From NCBI GenBank assembly GCA_963716865.1, contig CAVQUF010000004.1, positions 248,001 to 312,000 on the forward strand: a stretch of DNA of 64,000 nucleotides, given 5' to 3'. The notes beneath the pieces were generated by a model that worked only from the letters and a program-made list of their open reading frames with translations, was not told the origin of the DNA and ran no database searches. Positions within the stretch are counted from its first letter, which is position 1; each line of letters starts with the position of its first letter. A program made the position numbers and the translations under genes. The stretch is from AC-32 sp963716865 (GTDB lineage: Bacteria; Actinomycetota; Thermoleophilia; Gaiellales; Gaiellaceae). Below are positions 30,555 through 40,964 of this stretch, one piece after another.

Positions 30555-31737
30555 CGAGGATCCCCTCCTCCGTGACCGCCCGCCCGCGCACGCGGACGAG
30601 ATCGCCGACTTCGCCACGGACGAGCCAGGGCGAGTAGTCGTCGCCGTAGCCGCGGCCGGGCCGGTCCACCAGGACGACGTCGTCCCGGCCGACCTTCGTC
30701 CGCCAGCGCTCGAGGCTCGCCACCCGCGAGAGGTCGCGCAGTCTCGCTCCGCGGTCGCGCTTGACCGCCCTGGGCACCGTGTCCGCAGCCGCGGTTGCCG
30801 TCCCGGGGCGCGGCGAGTAGGGGAAGACGTGGACCTTCGAGATCCCGGCTGCCCGGACAACGTCGAGCGTCCTCCCGAATGCGGCCTCGTCCTCGGCCGG
30901 AAAGCCGACGATCACGTCGCTCGTGAGGTTGAAGTCGGCGAGCGGCGCCAGTCGGCGGAGATAGGTGGCCGCGTCGTAGCGGCGGCCCATCGCGCGGAGG
31001 ACGCCGTCGTCGCCCGACTGGAGCGGAACGTGCAGGTGGCGAGAGACGACCGGCGTCTCGCGCAGCGCCCGGATCAGCTCCGGATCGACGTGATTGACCT
31101 CGATCGACGAGAGCCGGAGCCGGGCCAGGCCCGGCGTCCGGCCGACGGCGCGGACGAGATCGGGAAGCGCGTAACGGGCCTCGCGGTCGCGGTAGCAGCC
31201 GAGGTTGATCCCGGTGAGCACGACCTCGCGGTGACCCTGGTCGACCCGCCGCCGCACCTCGGCGAGGACGGCCGCGGCCTTCCGGCTCCGCGAGGCGCCT
31301 CGCACGAGCGGGATCACGCAGAACGCGCAGGAGAAGCTACAGCCGTCCTGGACCTTGACGAAGGCGCGGACCCGGTCGAGCTTCGCGTCGGCCTGGACAC
31401 AGCCGATCGCACCGACGTCCCGGGCGACGAAGTCGGGCGTGTCCTCGCTCCGGCGCGCGACCACGACCACGTTCTCGGGGAGGCCCGCAAAGCCGTCGTC
31501 CGACAGGTTCGCGCCGCAGCCTGTGACGTACACGCGCTCGTGCGTTCGGGCCGCCCGGAACGCGGCCTGACGCGACTTCCGGACCGCCTCGTGCGTGACG
31601 CAGCACGTGTTGACGACCGCCACCTCGGCGCCCTCGCGGACCTCCGCGTGCCCGTCGCTCAGCAGGCGCTCGCGGACTGCCTGCGCATCCAGGTACGAGA
31701 CCTTGCAGCCCAGGAAGCGAACGGAGAAACCCGGCAC
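30547..31737 (-). CDS. mtaB: tRNA t6A37 methylthiotransferase MtaB
   Basis: The 396-residue radical SAM enzyme adds a methylthio group to t6A at position 37 of tRNAs. The N-terminal cluster cysteines are Cys11, Cys45 and Cys74, and the radical SAM motif CSFSCAFC is at residues 133-140. Motifs TGINLGCYRD, HLHVPLQSGDDGVLRAMGR and DVIVGFPAEDEAAF follow, with a C-terminal TRAM-like part. A TAGAGT box (31752-31747) nine bases before the GTG includes the prmA stop codon TAG, so mtaB may also have its own leaderless transcript. Confidence 0.92.
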   Translation of the reverse strand: MPGFSVRFLGCKVSYLDAQAVRERLLSDGHAEVREGAEVAVVNTCCVTHEAVRKSRQAAFRAARTHERVYVTGCGANLSDDGFAGLPENVVVVARRSEDTPDFVARDVGAIGCVQADAKLDRVRAFVKVQDGCSFSCAFCVIPLVRGASRSRKAAAVLAEVRRRVDQGHREVVLTGINLGCYRDREARYALPDLVRAVGRTPGLARLRLSSIEVNHVDPELIRALRETPVVSRHLHVPLQSGDDGVLRAMGRRYDAATYLRRLAPLADFNLTSDVIVGFPAEDEAAFGRTLDVVRAAGISKVHVFPYSPRPGTATAAADTVPRAVKRDRGARLRDLSRVASLERWRTKVGRDDVVLVDRPGRGYGDDYSPWLVRGEVGDLVRVRGRAVTEEGILAA

Positions 31738-31749
31738 GGCGCTGCCACT

Positions 31750-32514
31750 CTACTCCTGATTCCGAAGCAGGTCTGCGGCCCAGCCGTCGGCCACCCGGCG
31801 CGTCACGGGCCGAAACCCGGGCAGCATCGGCCGCTCGGATTCCGTGTAGCCGGAGACGATCGCGCTCCCGCAATCGAGCCGCGGCGCGACCTGCTGCACG
31901 AACCCGGCCGAGACGTTCGCGACTGCGACATCCGAGGGCGTGAGCGCCTCCGCGAGCGCGTCGGCGAGACGCACGTCGACGGCAACGCCGTTCGCCTCGG
32001 CGTTCCGCCGCGTCGCCTCCACCGCCGCGGGCTCGCGGTCGACGGCCGCGACCGGCGCGAATCCGATGCAGGCCGCGGCGACTGCGATCACGCCCGAGCC
32101 GCAGCCGACGTCGAGCAGGCTTCCGGGCTCGAGCTCGAGCAGGAGCTCGAGGCAGAGCCTCGTCGTCGGATGACCGCCGGTGCCGAACGCGCGGCCCGGC
32201 TCGATCACGACCGCCGTCGCCTCCTCCGGCGGCTGCTCCCACGGTGGCCCGACCCAGAGGGAGCCCACGTGGACGGGACGGTGAAACGCGCGCCAGCGCT
32301 CCTCCCAGTCGGCCGCCACCTCCTCGGATTGCACAGCGCCGAAGGCGGCCCAGAGGCGCTCCTCGCCGCCGCTGTCCGTGTACGCGACGAGCTCGAGCCC
32401 GTCGGCGGTCTCGCGCTCCTCGAACCCCTCGGGGAACAGCTCGAGCATCAGCCCCCGCGCGATCTCGGCGCGCTCGGGCGTCACGGTGGCGGCGACGCGG
32501 CGCAGGGAGCTCAG
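31750..32514 (-). CDS. prmA: Ribosomal protein L11 methyltransferase
   Basis: The methyltransferase has the PrmA signature GRAFGTGGHPTTRLCLELL, the SAM motif LLDVGCGSGVIAVAA and ANVSAGFVQQVAP (a variant of the usual NI). The annotated GTG at 32484 leaves out the conserved N-terminal strand. In frame upstream the sequence reads SSLRRVAATVTPERAE, which fits the family, and the only starts are CTG codons at 32514 (overlapping the dnaJ stop as CTGA) and 32505. I give 32514, with 254 residues; the exact start is uncertain. Confidence 0.85.
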   Translation of the reverse strand: MSSLRRVAATVTPERAEIARGLMLELFPEGFEERETADGLELVAYTDSGGEERLWAAFGAVQSEEVAADWEERWRAFHRPVHVGSLWVGPPWEQPPEEATAVVIEPGRAFGTGGHPTTRLCLELLLELEPGSLLDVGCGSGVIAVAAACIGFAPVAAVDREPAAVEATRRNAEANGVAVDVRLADALAEALTPSDVAVANVSAGFVQQVAPRLDCGSAIVSGYTESERPMLPGFRPVTRRVADGWAADLLRNQE

Positions 32515-33626
32515 CGGAAGGCGCTCTTCAGCTTGTCGAAGAACCCCTCGTCCTGCCTGTACGTCTCGTCATCGGAGGAGCGCTCGAACTCCTCGAGCAG
32601 GGCACGCTGCTCGTCGCTCAGGCGACGCGGCACGCCGACGTTCACGAGCACCCGGTGGTCGCCGCGCCCGAAGCCCTGGAGAACGGGCATCCCGCGGCCG
32701 CGCAGGACCCGGGTCTCGCCGGGCTGCGTCCCGGGCGCGAACTCCAGCTCGACGTCCCCGTCGAGCGTGGGGACCGTGAGCGTCGTCCCTAGCGCGGCCT
32801 GGGTCATCGTCAGGTCGACGGTCGAGAAGAGGTCGTTGCCGTCGCGCACGAACCGCGGGTCGGAACGGATCCGCACCTGGACGTAGAGGTCCCCCGCTGG
32901 GCCGCCGAGCGAGCCGGCATGGCCCTCGCCCGTGAGGCGGATCTGCTGGCCGTCGTGGATCCCGGGCGGAACCTCGACCTCGAGCGTCCGCTCCTCGACC
33001 ACGCGCCCGGAGCCCTCGCAGTCGGCGCACGGGTGCTCGACCACCCGGCCGACTCCCGCGCAGCGCGAGCAGGTCTGCGAGCGGACGAACTCGCCGAACA
33101 CGGTCCGCGAAACGTGCTCCAGTCGGCCGGCGCCGCCGCACGCCGGGCACGGAACGGGGTCGGTGCCCGGCTCGGCGCCGCTTCCCCGGCACGTCGAGCA
33201 CGGGACGGTGACGGGAAACGGGATCTCGCGCTTCGTGCCGCTCGCCGCCTCCGCCAGCTCGATCTCGACCTGCGCGCCGACATCAGCGCCCCGGGCCCGC
33301 CGCGGCCCGGAGCCGCCGAAGAGGTCGTCGCCGAAGAACGCCGAGAACAGGTCGGACAGGTTGCCGAAGTCGAAGCTCGTCGGCGTGAAGCCTCCGCTGC
33401 GCAGGCCCGCGTGGCCGTAGCGGTCGTAGAGCCCCCGCGTCTCCGGCTTGGACAGAACCTCGTAGGCCTCCACCACCTCCCGGAACCGCGCTTCCGCGTC
33501 GGGCTCCTCGGAGACGTCGGGGTGCACGGTGCGGGCCAGACGGCGAAACGCCTTCTTGATCTCGGCCTGGTCGGCGTCGCGCTGGACGCCCAGCACGTCG
33601 TAGTAGTCCCGCTCGGTCGTCGCCAT
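32511..33626 (-). CDS. dnaJ: Chaperone protein DnaJ
   Basis: The 371-residue type I co-chaperone has the J domain at residues 6-70 with the HPD motif (RTVHPDVSEE), a short G/F-rich linker and four zinc-finger repeats (CSTCRGSG, CPACGGAG, CSRCAGVG, CADCEGSG). The C-terminal substrate-binding domains follow. It stimulates DnaK ATPase. Its position after hrcA suggests heat-shock control, but no CIRCE element was found. I chose the ATG at 33626, directly before DYYDVLG; the longer ORF extends into hrcA. Confidence 0.96.
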   Translation of the reverse strand: MATTERDYYDVLGVQRDADQAEIKKAFRRLARTVHPDVSEEPDAEARFREVVEAYEVLSKPETRGLYDRYGHAGLRSGGFTPTSFDFGNLSDLFSAFFGDDLFGGSGPRRARGADVGAQVEIELAEAASGTKREIPFPVTVPCSTCRGSGAEPGTDPVPCPACGGAGRLEHVSRTVFGEFVRSQTCSRCAGVGRVVEHPCADCEGSGRVVEERTLEVEVPPGIHDGQQIRLTGEGHAGSLGGPAGDLYVQVRIRSDPRFVRDGNDLFSTVDLTMTQAALGTTLTVPTLDGDVELEFAPGTQPGETRVLRGRGMPVLQGFGRGDHRVLVNVGVPRRLSDEQRALLEEFERSSDDETYRQDEGFFDKLKSAFR

Positions 33627-33648
33627 CAGCCGAAGCGTAGCCTCGCTC

Positions 33649-34692
33649 TCAGTTGTCCTCGTAAATCTCCTCGACGAAGCGGGAGAGCTCGTGTGCGGCG
33701 GCGCGCACGAAGCGGAGCGCCTTCTCGTAGTCCATACGCACCGGGCCGACCAGCGTGACCGCGCCGAGCGTGCGGTTGGCCAGGCCGTACGAAGCCCCCA
33801 CGAGGGCGAGGTCGCGCATCGCCGGATGGTCGAGCTCCGGGCCGAGCCGCACGAACGGGCGCCGCGGATCGAGGGCCTGGCTGACGACCTCGAGCAGCGC
33901 CGCCCGCTTCTCCAGCACCTCCAGCAGCCGCTGGTAGGCATCGAGCTCCTCCGCGCGCAGGTCTTCGAGCAGCCCCGCAGTGCCGCCGACGTACAGGCTC
34001 TGCTCCTCGCCTGCGAACGCCTCCGCGAAGAGCGCGCGCACCGGCTCGAGGAACGCCCGCTCGCGCGGGCCGAGAGCGGGATCGTCCAGCCTGCGACGGA
34101 GCACATGGCTGCCGAGCTCGAGCCCGACGATCCGGTCGTTCGCGTACTGGGCGGCCCAGTTCGCGAGGCCGGGGTCGATGGGCTCCGAGAAGCGGTGGAC
34201 GCGCTTCGTCACGTTCCCGGTCGAGGTGATCACGACCACCATGGCCACCTGCGGCTGGAGGAGCAGCACCTCGACGTGGCGGACGGTCGCGCTGCCGAGC
34301 GCAGGCGCGGAGACGAGCGCCAGCAGCCTCGTCAGGTCTGTGAGCATCTCCGTCGTCGCCTGGAGCACGTCGTCGACCTCGTTCCGCGCGGAGCGCAGGT
34401 CGAGCGGGAAGCCCTCCGGGTGCGGCTCGAGCCGCTCGAGCAGCCGGTCGGCGTAGTGGCGGTAGCCGCGCTCGGTCGGGATCCGGCCCGCCGAGGTGTG
34501 CGGGTGGGTCAGGAGCCCGCGCGTCTCGAGCTCGGCGAGCTCGTTGCGGACGGTCGACGGCGAGACGTCGAGGCGGATCCGCTCGATGAGCGTCCGGGAG
34601 CCGACCGGCTGCCCGGTCGCGACGTAGCCTTCGACCACGCCGCGCAGGACCTCCCGCTGGCGCTGGCTGAGCTCGATCTCCGCTTCGGCCAT
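33649..34692 (-). CDS. hrcA: Heat-inducible transcription repressor HrcA
   Basis: The 347-residue repressor has an N-terminal winged helix (LSQRQREVLRGVVEGYVATGQPVGSRTL, then SPSTVRNELAELETRGLLTHPHTSAGRIPTERGYRHYAD), a GAF-like middle domain and the usual C-terminal VRMDYEKALRFVRAAAHELSRF. It normally represses groE and dnaK operons by binding CIRCE. No CIRCE sequence is visible before hrcA or dnaJ in this window, so its targets are probably elsewhere. Confidence 0.94.
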   Translation of the reverse strand: MAEAEIELSQRQREVLRGVVEGYVATGQPVGSRTLIERIRLDVSPSTVRNELAELETRGLLTHPHTSAGRIPTERGYRHYADRLLERLEPHPEGFPLDLRSARNEVDDVLQATTEMLTDLTRLLALVSAPALGSATVRHVEVLLLQPQVAMVVVITSTGNVTKRVHRFSEPIDPGLANWAAQYANDRIVGLELGSHVLRRRLDDPALGPRERAFLEPVRALFAEAFAGEEQSLYVGGTAGLLEDLRAEELDAYQRLLEVLEKRAALLEVVSQALDPRRPFVRLGPELDHPAMRDLALVGASYGLANRTLGAVTLVGPVRMDYEKALRFVRAAAHELSRFVEEIYEDN

Positions 34693-34703
34693 TTGCAGGA
34701 ATT

Positions 34704-35815
34704 TTAGGCGAGGAGCTCAGCGGTGACGCCGCCGCCGAGGAACCGGCCTCTCGCCGTCAGCTCGAGCTCGGCTTCCCGCCGGCACACGAGCCCGGCCTGC
34801 TCGAGCCGCTCGACCGCCGGCCAGTCGAACGCGCTCTCGAGCCCGGGGAGCGCGAGCGGCTCGTCCAGGCGCAGCCCGAGCAGCACGCGCTCGCTCCGGC
34901 GGACCTCCACGGAGAGGTCCTCGAGCTCCCGGGCGGGGCGCCGCCCGGCCGCCAGGGCCGCGAGGTACTCGCCGAGCCGCGGCGTCGTCCGCCAGCGGCG
35001 GCCCGAGATCGTCGACACCGCGCCGATCCCGAGGCCGAGGTAGTCACGTCCGTGCCAGTAGGCGAGGTTGTGGCGCGAGCGCAGGTCGCGCCCGCCTACG
35101 TGCTCCGGCGAACGGCAGAAGTTCGCCGTCTCGTACCAGCGGTAGCCGGCGCCGGCCACGCGTGCCACGACGCGCTCGAAGTACGCCTCCATCGCCTCGG
35201 CCTGGCGCGCAAGCTCCTCTCCGTACGCGTGCGTGAAGCGGGTCCCGGGCTTGGCCTCGAGCTCGTAGCACGAGAGGTGATCCGGCTCGAGCGCGAGCGC
35301 GTCGCACAGGTCGGCGTCGAGGTCGGCCGGGCTCTCGCCGGGGATCCCGTAGATCAGGTCCAGCGAGAGGTTGTCGAAGCCGGCCTCGCGGAGAGCGGCC
35401 ACCGCGCGCCGGGCGTCGTCGGGCGCCGCCTGTCGCTCGAGCACCTCCAGCAGGTGCGGCCGGAAGCTCTGAACGCCGAGGGAGACGCGCGTCACGCCGC
35501 ACGCGCGCAGCAGCGCCGCGAGAGCGGACGTGACCGTCTCCGGGTTCGCCTCCACCGTCACCTCCGGGGCCGGCGGGAGCGCCCGCAGCAGCCGCTCGAG
35601 CTGCGAGGGCTCGGTGAACGTGGGCGTCCCGCCGCCGAGGAAGACGCTCTCCAGCCGTGGGGCCAGCAGCTCGCCTTCGAGCGCGAGCTCCGCGAGCAGC
35701 GCGTCGACGTAGGCGCGGTGCTGGCCACGGCGCCCCACGACCGTGACGAAGTCGCAGTAGCCGCACCGCGACGAGCAGAACGGCAGGTGCACGTAGAGGT
35801 GCCGAGCGTGCCCGC

Positions 35816-35819
<4 letters not shown>
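34704..35819 (-). CDS. hemW: HemW-like radical SAM protein
   Basis: The 371-residue protein has the radical SAM cluster CSSRCGYCDF (Cys15, Cys19, Cys22), FLGGGTPT, EANPETVT, SLGVQSF and DLIYGIPGES, and the C-terminal HemW domain. It is a haem chaperone of the former HemN family rather than a coproporphyrinogen oxidase. I chose the GTG at 35819, which overlaps the lepA stop (GTGA); the longer ORF reads into lepA. The lepA-hemW-hrcA-dnaJ order is widely conserved. Confidence 0.92.
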
Positions 35820-37609
<1,790 letters not shown>

Positions 37610-37649
37610 GGGTCAGCCGATCGTAGCCACGGATCGCCGACCCCTCGGC

Positions 37650-39233
37650 TCATCCAGGGGATGCGTTGCTCCTGCGCAGCAGGCGCAGGGCCTGGAGCTC
37701 GCGCACGCCGAGCGCTCGGCACGCGAGCAGATAGACGGCCGCGCCGCCCACGAGCGCGGCGCCGAGCGAAAGGATCTCGGCGCCGACATGCCGCCCGAAC
37801 GAGTCGTCGAGGAGCCACCAGAGGCCGTAGGTGGCAAGAGCCAGGGGCAGGCAGGCGATCAGGATCCTGGCGAGCGCCCCCGCGTTCCGCGCGTCGTCCA
37901 GCCCTCCGAGACGCCGGCGCATGAGCACCAGCAACGCGACGGTTCCGGCGATGTTCACGAACGTCGTCGAGAGCGCGATGCCCCAGGTGCCGAAGCCGTA
38001 GAACAGCGCGTCGAGGATCGCGTTCAGCCCGAGGTTGCCGAGCGCCACCAGCGTCGGGATCCACGGCGACTGGAGGCTGAAGAACCCCCGGTTCAGCATC
38101 AGCATCGCCCCGTTGAAGGTGAGGCCCGCCGAGAACGCGGCGAGCACCGCCGCAACGACCGGCGTCTGTCCGGGCCCGAACTCGCCCCGCTGGTAGACGA
38201 GCCGCACGATCGGCTCGGCCAGAACCAGAGAGACGACGCTCGCGGGCAGGAGCAGGAACGCGATCTGCCGCAGGCCGACGCCGACCCGGTCCCGGAATCC
38301 GTCCATGTCGCCCTGGGCCGCGAAGCGGGAGAGCGACGGGAAGAGCACGGTCGCGACCGCGACGGAGAACATGCCCTGCGGGAGCATGTAGAGGCGGAAC
38401 GCCTTGTCGAGCGCGCTCGGCGCCAGCTCCGGGTCGATCAGGCGCGAGGCGAAGATCGAGTCGACGACCAGGTTGAAGTTGATCAGGCCGAGGCCGATGG
38501 TGACCGGCACCATCAGCACGAAGACCCGCCTGACCGCCGGATCGCGCCAGTCGATCAGGAACTGGAGCCGCCCGTCGAGCCCGCGGAGCCAGGGGACCGG
38601 CAGCAGCACCTGGATCACGGTTCCGATCACGATCGAGATCGCGTAGACGTAGAGCTGCGCGTTGATCGTGTGTGCGCGCGGGACCCCGATCACGAGCCCG
38701 ACGATGATCGCGAGATTCCAGAAGATCGGGGTTAGCGCCGGCACCGTGAAGTGCTCGTAGCTGTTCAGGATCCCGACGATCACGCCCGAGATCCCGAGCA
38801 GCGTGACGATCGGGAAGAGCACGCGCGAGAGCCCGACCGCGAGCTGCTGGTCGCCGCCGGGGTCGCCGAACGGGCGGATGATCAGCGGGGCGAAGACGAT
38901 CAGGAGCGCGGTCAGGGCGCCGAGCCCCAGCAGCATCAACCAGAAGAGCGTCGACGCGACGCGCCAGGCGCGCTTGCGCTCGCCCTTCGTCAGCAGCTCG
39001 CTGAAGACCGGCACGAACGCGGAGGAGAGCGCCGCGTCGGCGACGAGCGAGCGCACGAGGTTCGGAACCTGGAACGCGACGGTGAACGCGTTGACCCGAC
39101 CCGCCGCGCCGAAGTAGTAGGCGGCGAAGATCTCCCGGATGAGGCCGGCGATGCGCGAGAGACCGGTGGCGAGCGAGAAGATCGCCGTCGACCACGCCAG
39201 CCGGCGGGCGTGGTCCGCGCCTCGCTCGTCCAC
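37650..39233 (-). CDS. murJ: Lipid II flippase MurJ
   Basis: The 527-residue integral membrane protein has about 14 helices and the MVIN/MurJ motifs GLIREIFAAYYFGAAGRVNAFTVAFQVPNLVRSLVADAALSSAFVPVFSE near the N terminus. It moves the peptidoglycan precursor lipid II across the membrane. I chose the GTG at 39233 because a TATACT box (39245-39240) lies six bases upstream, giving a leaderless mRNA. The longer ORF adds 70 polar residues that include the translated form of intergenic element C and is unlikely to be coding. Confidence 0.93.
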   Translation of the reverse strand: MDERGADHARRLAWSTAIFSLATGLSRIAGLIREIFAAYYFGAAGRVNAFTVAFQVPNLVRSLVADAALSSAFVPVFSELLTKGERKRAWRVASTLFWLMLLGLGALTALLIVFAPLIIRPFGDPGGDQQLAVGLSRVLFPIVTLLGISGVIVGILNSYEHFTVPALTPIFWNLAIIVGLVIGVPRAHTINAQLYVYAISIVIGTVIQVLLPVPWLRGLDGRLQFLIDWRDPAVRRVFVLMVPVTIGLGLINFNLVVDSIFASRLIDPELAPSALDKAFRLYMLPQGMFSVAVATVLFPSLSRFAAQGDMDGFRDRVGVGLRQIAFLLLPASVVSLVLAEPIVRLVYQRGEFGPGQTPVVAAVLAAFSAGLTFNGAMLMLNRGFFSLQSPWIPTLVALGNLGLNAILDALFYGFGTWGIALSTTFVNIAGTVALLVLMRRRLGGLDDARNAGALARILIACLPLALATYGLWWLLDDSFGRHVGAEILSLGAALVGGAAVYLLACRALGVRELQALRLLRRSNASPG

Positions 39234-39347
39234 GGGCCGAGTATAGGAAGCCCTTCCGCCGTTGCCGCTTCCGGCCTTGCGCTGCGGCTCGATCGGGCGC
39301 CGGGCGGCCGCGTCACTTCCGGCCGTGCCCGCGCTCCTGGTACCCGT

Positions 39348-39398
39348 AGCCTCCTCCCCGCTGCGAGCGTATCGGCGGCGGGCGCACGCGTGTGTGAC
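39348..39398 (-). repeat. Intergenic ACGCTCG element, copy C
   Basis: On the minus strand: GTCACACACGCGTG (39398-39385), 14 bases, ACGCTCG (39370-39364), then CAGCGGGGAGGAGGCT (39363-39348). It lies in the 267-base divergent gap between murJ and rpsT. The rest of that gap holds the murJ -10 box, a TACCAT box (39464-39469) that may serve rpsT, and GC-rich sequence with no other recognised feature. Confidence 0.7.
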
Positions 39399-39501
39399 CG
39401 GGCTGTGACGAAACCGTGTCAACCGGCCGGGCGCGCGCGGCAAAGGCGAAACGCGGCTGCTGCTACCATCGCCGGGCCCGCGCTGCGGGCGCTTTCACGA
39501 G

Positions 39502-39771
39502 ATGCCGAACATCAGACAGCAAAAGAAGCGCGTCCGCACCGCCGCTCAGGAGCGGCTCGAGAACCTTCGCTACGTCTCGTCGGTGAAGACGCTCACGCGG
39601 CGCTTGCGCGACACGGTTGCCGACGGCGACAAGGACCGCATCGCCGCCGACCATCGCGAGCTCGTGCGGCGGATCGACAAGGCCGCCGCGCACGGGGCGC
39701 TCCACCGGAACGCCGCGGCGCGCAAGAAGGCGCAGGCGGCACGGCTCGTCGCCGGCAAGCCCGGCTCGTAG
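39502..39771 (+). CDS. rpsT: 30S ribosomal protein S20
   Basis: The 89-residue basic, helical protein binds 16S rRNA. It has the family N terminus MPNIRQQKKRVRTAAQERLENLRYVSSVKTLTRRL and the C-terminal AHGALHRNAAARKKAQAARL. The position opposite holA is common in actinobacteria. It is the only core ribosomal gene on the plus strand here. Confidence 0.95.
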   Translation: MPNIRQQKKRVRTAAQERLENLRYVSSVKTLTRRLRDTVADGDKDRIAADHRELVRRIDKAAAHGALHRNAAARKKAQAARLVAGKPGS

Positions 39772-39841
39772 CTAGCGGCGCCGTCAAGAATCCGGTGAGA
39801 CGTGTCCGAACGCGCGGCCTCTGCGCCGTAGAGTCGATCTG

Positions 39842-39964
39842 GTGAGCGACGAGAGGAAGCTGGCGCTCGTGGTGCTCGGGATCGTCGTCTCCATCTTTCT
39901 AGTGCTGCTCGTCGTGCTTCTGATCATCGCTGCGTGGGGACCGGGCCTTAGCCCCTACCGCTAG
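39842..39964 (+). CDS. Small single-helix membrane protein (40 residues)
   Basis: A GTG at 39842 opens a 40-residue ORF: polar start MSDERKLA, one hydrophobic helix (LVVLGIVVSIFLVLLVVLLIIA) and a short tail AWGPGLSPYR. A TAGAGT box (39829-39834) lies seven bases before the GTG, the same leaderless layout as several neighbours. It ends eight bases before the convergent holA stop. No family is recognised. Confidence 0.6.
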   Translation: MSDERKLALVVLGIVVSIFLVLLVVLLIIAAWGPGLSPYR

Positions 39965-39971
39965 GCCGCGT

Positions 39972-40964
39972 TCACCCAGACTGCGCAGCCGCCCGCGTGA
40001 TGTCGATCAGGGCGCGCGTGAACTCCAGCTCCCCCGGCAACCTGCTGCCGCCCTTGAGCGCGTGGTCGAGCTGCGCAAGGCGGATGATCGCGTCGTCGAG
40101 CTCCTCGTCGCCGTAGCTCCCCGCGTGCTGGTAGAGCTTCTGGACGTAGTAGCGGTTTCGGCCCATGCGCTCGGCGGCCGCGGCCGGCGGGACGCCCTCC
40201 GCGACCAGCCGGCGGCACTCGCGCACGCGTCCGACGTGTGACGTCAGGGCGGCGGTCACGCGCAGGAGGACATCACGCCCGGCGTCGCCGGAGCGCTCGA
40301 CGATCCGCTCGCTCGCAGCAAGGGCCCCGGGGACGTCCCGACGGCCCCAGGCGTCTGTCAGGTCGAACGGCGGGACCTCCGCCCGAGCTGGGACGAGCTC
40401 CGCCACTTCGCGCTCGCCGATCCGCTCGCCGTCGGCCCAGATTGCGAGCTTGTCGATCTCGGTCGCCAGCTCGTCGGGTCTCTCGCCGACGAGCTCGACG
40501 ACGGCGCGCGCGGCGTCGGCGTCGATCCGCACGCCGCGCTCCGCCAGCTGCGCCTCGACCCAGCGCGGCAGGTCCGGCTTCTTGCTCCGGCCACGTTTGG
40601 GGAGGTCGAACTCGAGTACGTCCCCGGCCTTCGCGACCGCCTTGGCGAGCGCGGAGTCCGGCTTCACTTCGTCCCCGACGAGCGCCAGGACCGTGGTCGG
40701 CGCGGGCCGGCGGAAGTACTCCTGGACCGCCTTCAGGTCGGCCGCCTTCCAGCGCTCGACGCCGTTGACGACGACCAGACGGCACTCGACGACGAACAAG
40801 CCGAGCGCGTTGCACGCCGCGACGGCGTCCTCGCCGCTCGCCTCCTCGGCGGAGAGAATCTCGGTCGCGTCCTCGCCAACTCGGTCGCGAAGGCGGCGGA
40901 GCGCACGGTCGACCTTCGGCCGGTCGGTGCCGATGATCAGGTAGACCGCGGCGAGCTCTGCCAC
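39972..40964 (-). CDS. holA: DNA polymerase III subunit delta
   Basis: The 330-residue clamp-loader subunit opens the beta clamp. It has the N-terminal fold YLIIGTDRPKVDRALRRLRDRV, the middle FDLPKRGRSKKPDLPRWVEAQLAERGVRIDADAARAVVELVGERPDELATEIDKL and the collar domain SGDAGRDVLLRVTAAL..HVGRVRECRRLVAEG. I chose the GTG at 40964, inside the comEC 3' end, because it has a TATGCT box (40978-40973) eight bases upstream and fits family length. The much longer ORF through comEC is spurious. Confidence 0.92.
   Translation of the reverse strand: MAELAAVYLIIGTDRPKVDRALRRLRDRVGEDATEILSAEEASGEDAVAACNALGLFVVECRLVVVNGVERWKAADLKAVQEYFRRPAPTTVLALVGDEVKPDSALAKAVAKAGDVLEFDLPKRGRSKKPDLPRWVEAQLAERGVRIDADAARAVVELVGERPDELATEIDKLAIWADGERIGEREVAELVPARAEVPPFDLTDAWGRRDVPGALAASERIVERSGDAGRDVLLRVTAALTSHVGRVRECRRLVAEGVPPAAAAERMGRNRYYVQKLYQHAGSYGDEELDDAIIRLAQLDHALKGGSRLPGELEFTRALIDITRAAAQSG

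Noticed and set aside
33627..34703. CIRCE operator near hrcA and dnaJ
   Set aside because: No TTAGCACTC/GAGTGCTAA-type inverted repeat was seen in the flanking sequences.
39348..39443. Conserved translation VTxACAxRRYARSGEEA seen in several copies of the intergenic element, suggesting a shared peptide or an N-terminal extension of MurJ
   Set aside because: The frame is shared only because the element has no indels. In the other copies it is not attached to any gene, there is no start codon, and murJ has a good promoter and start downstream.
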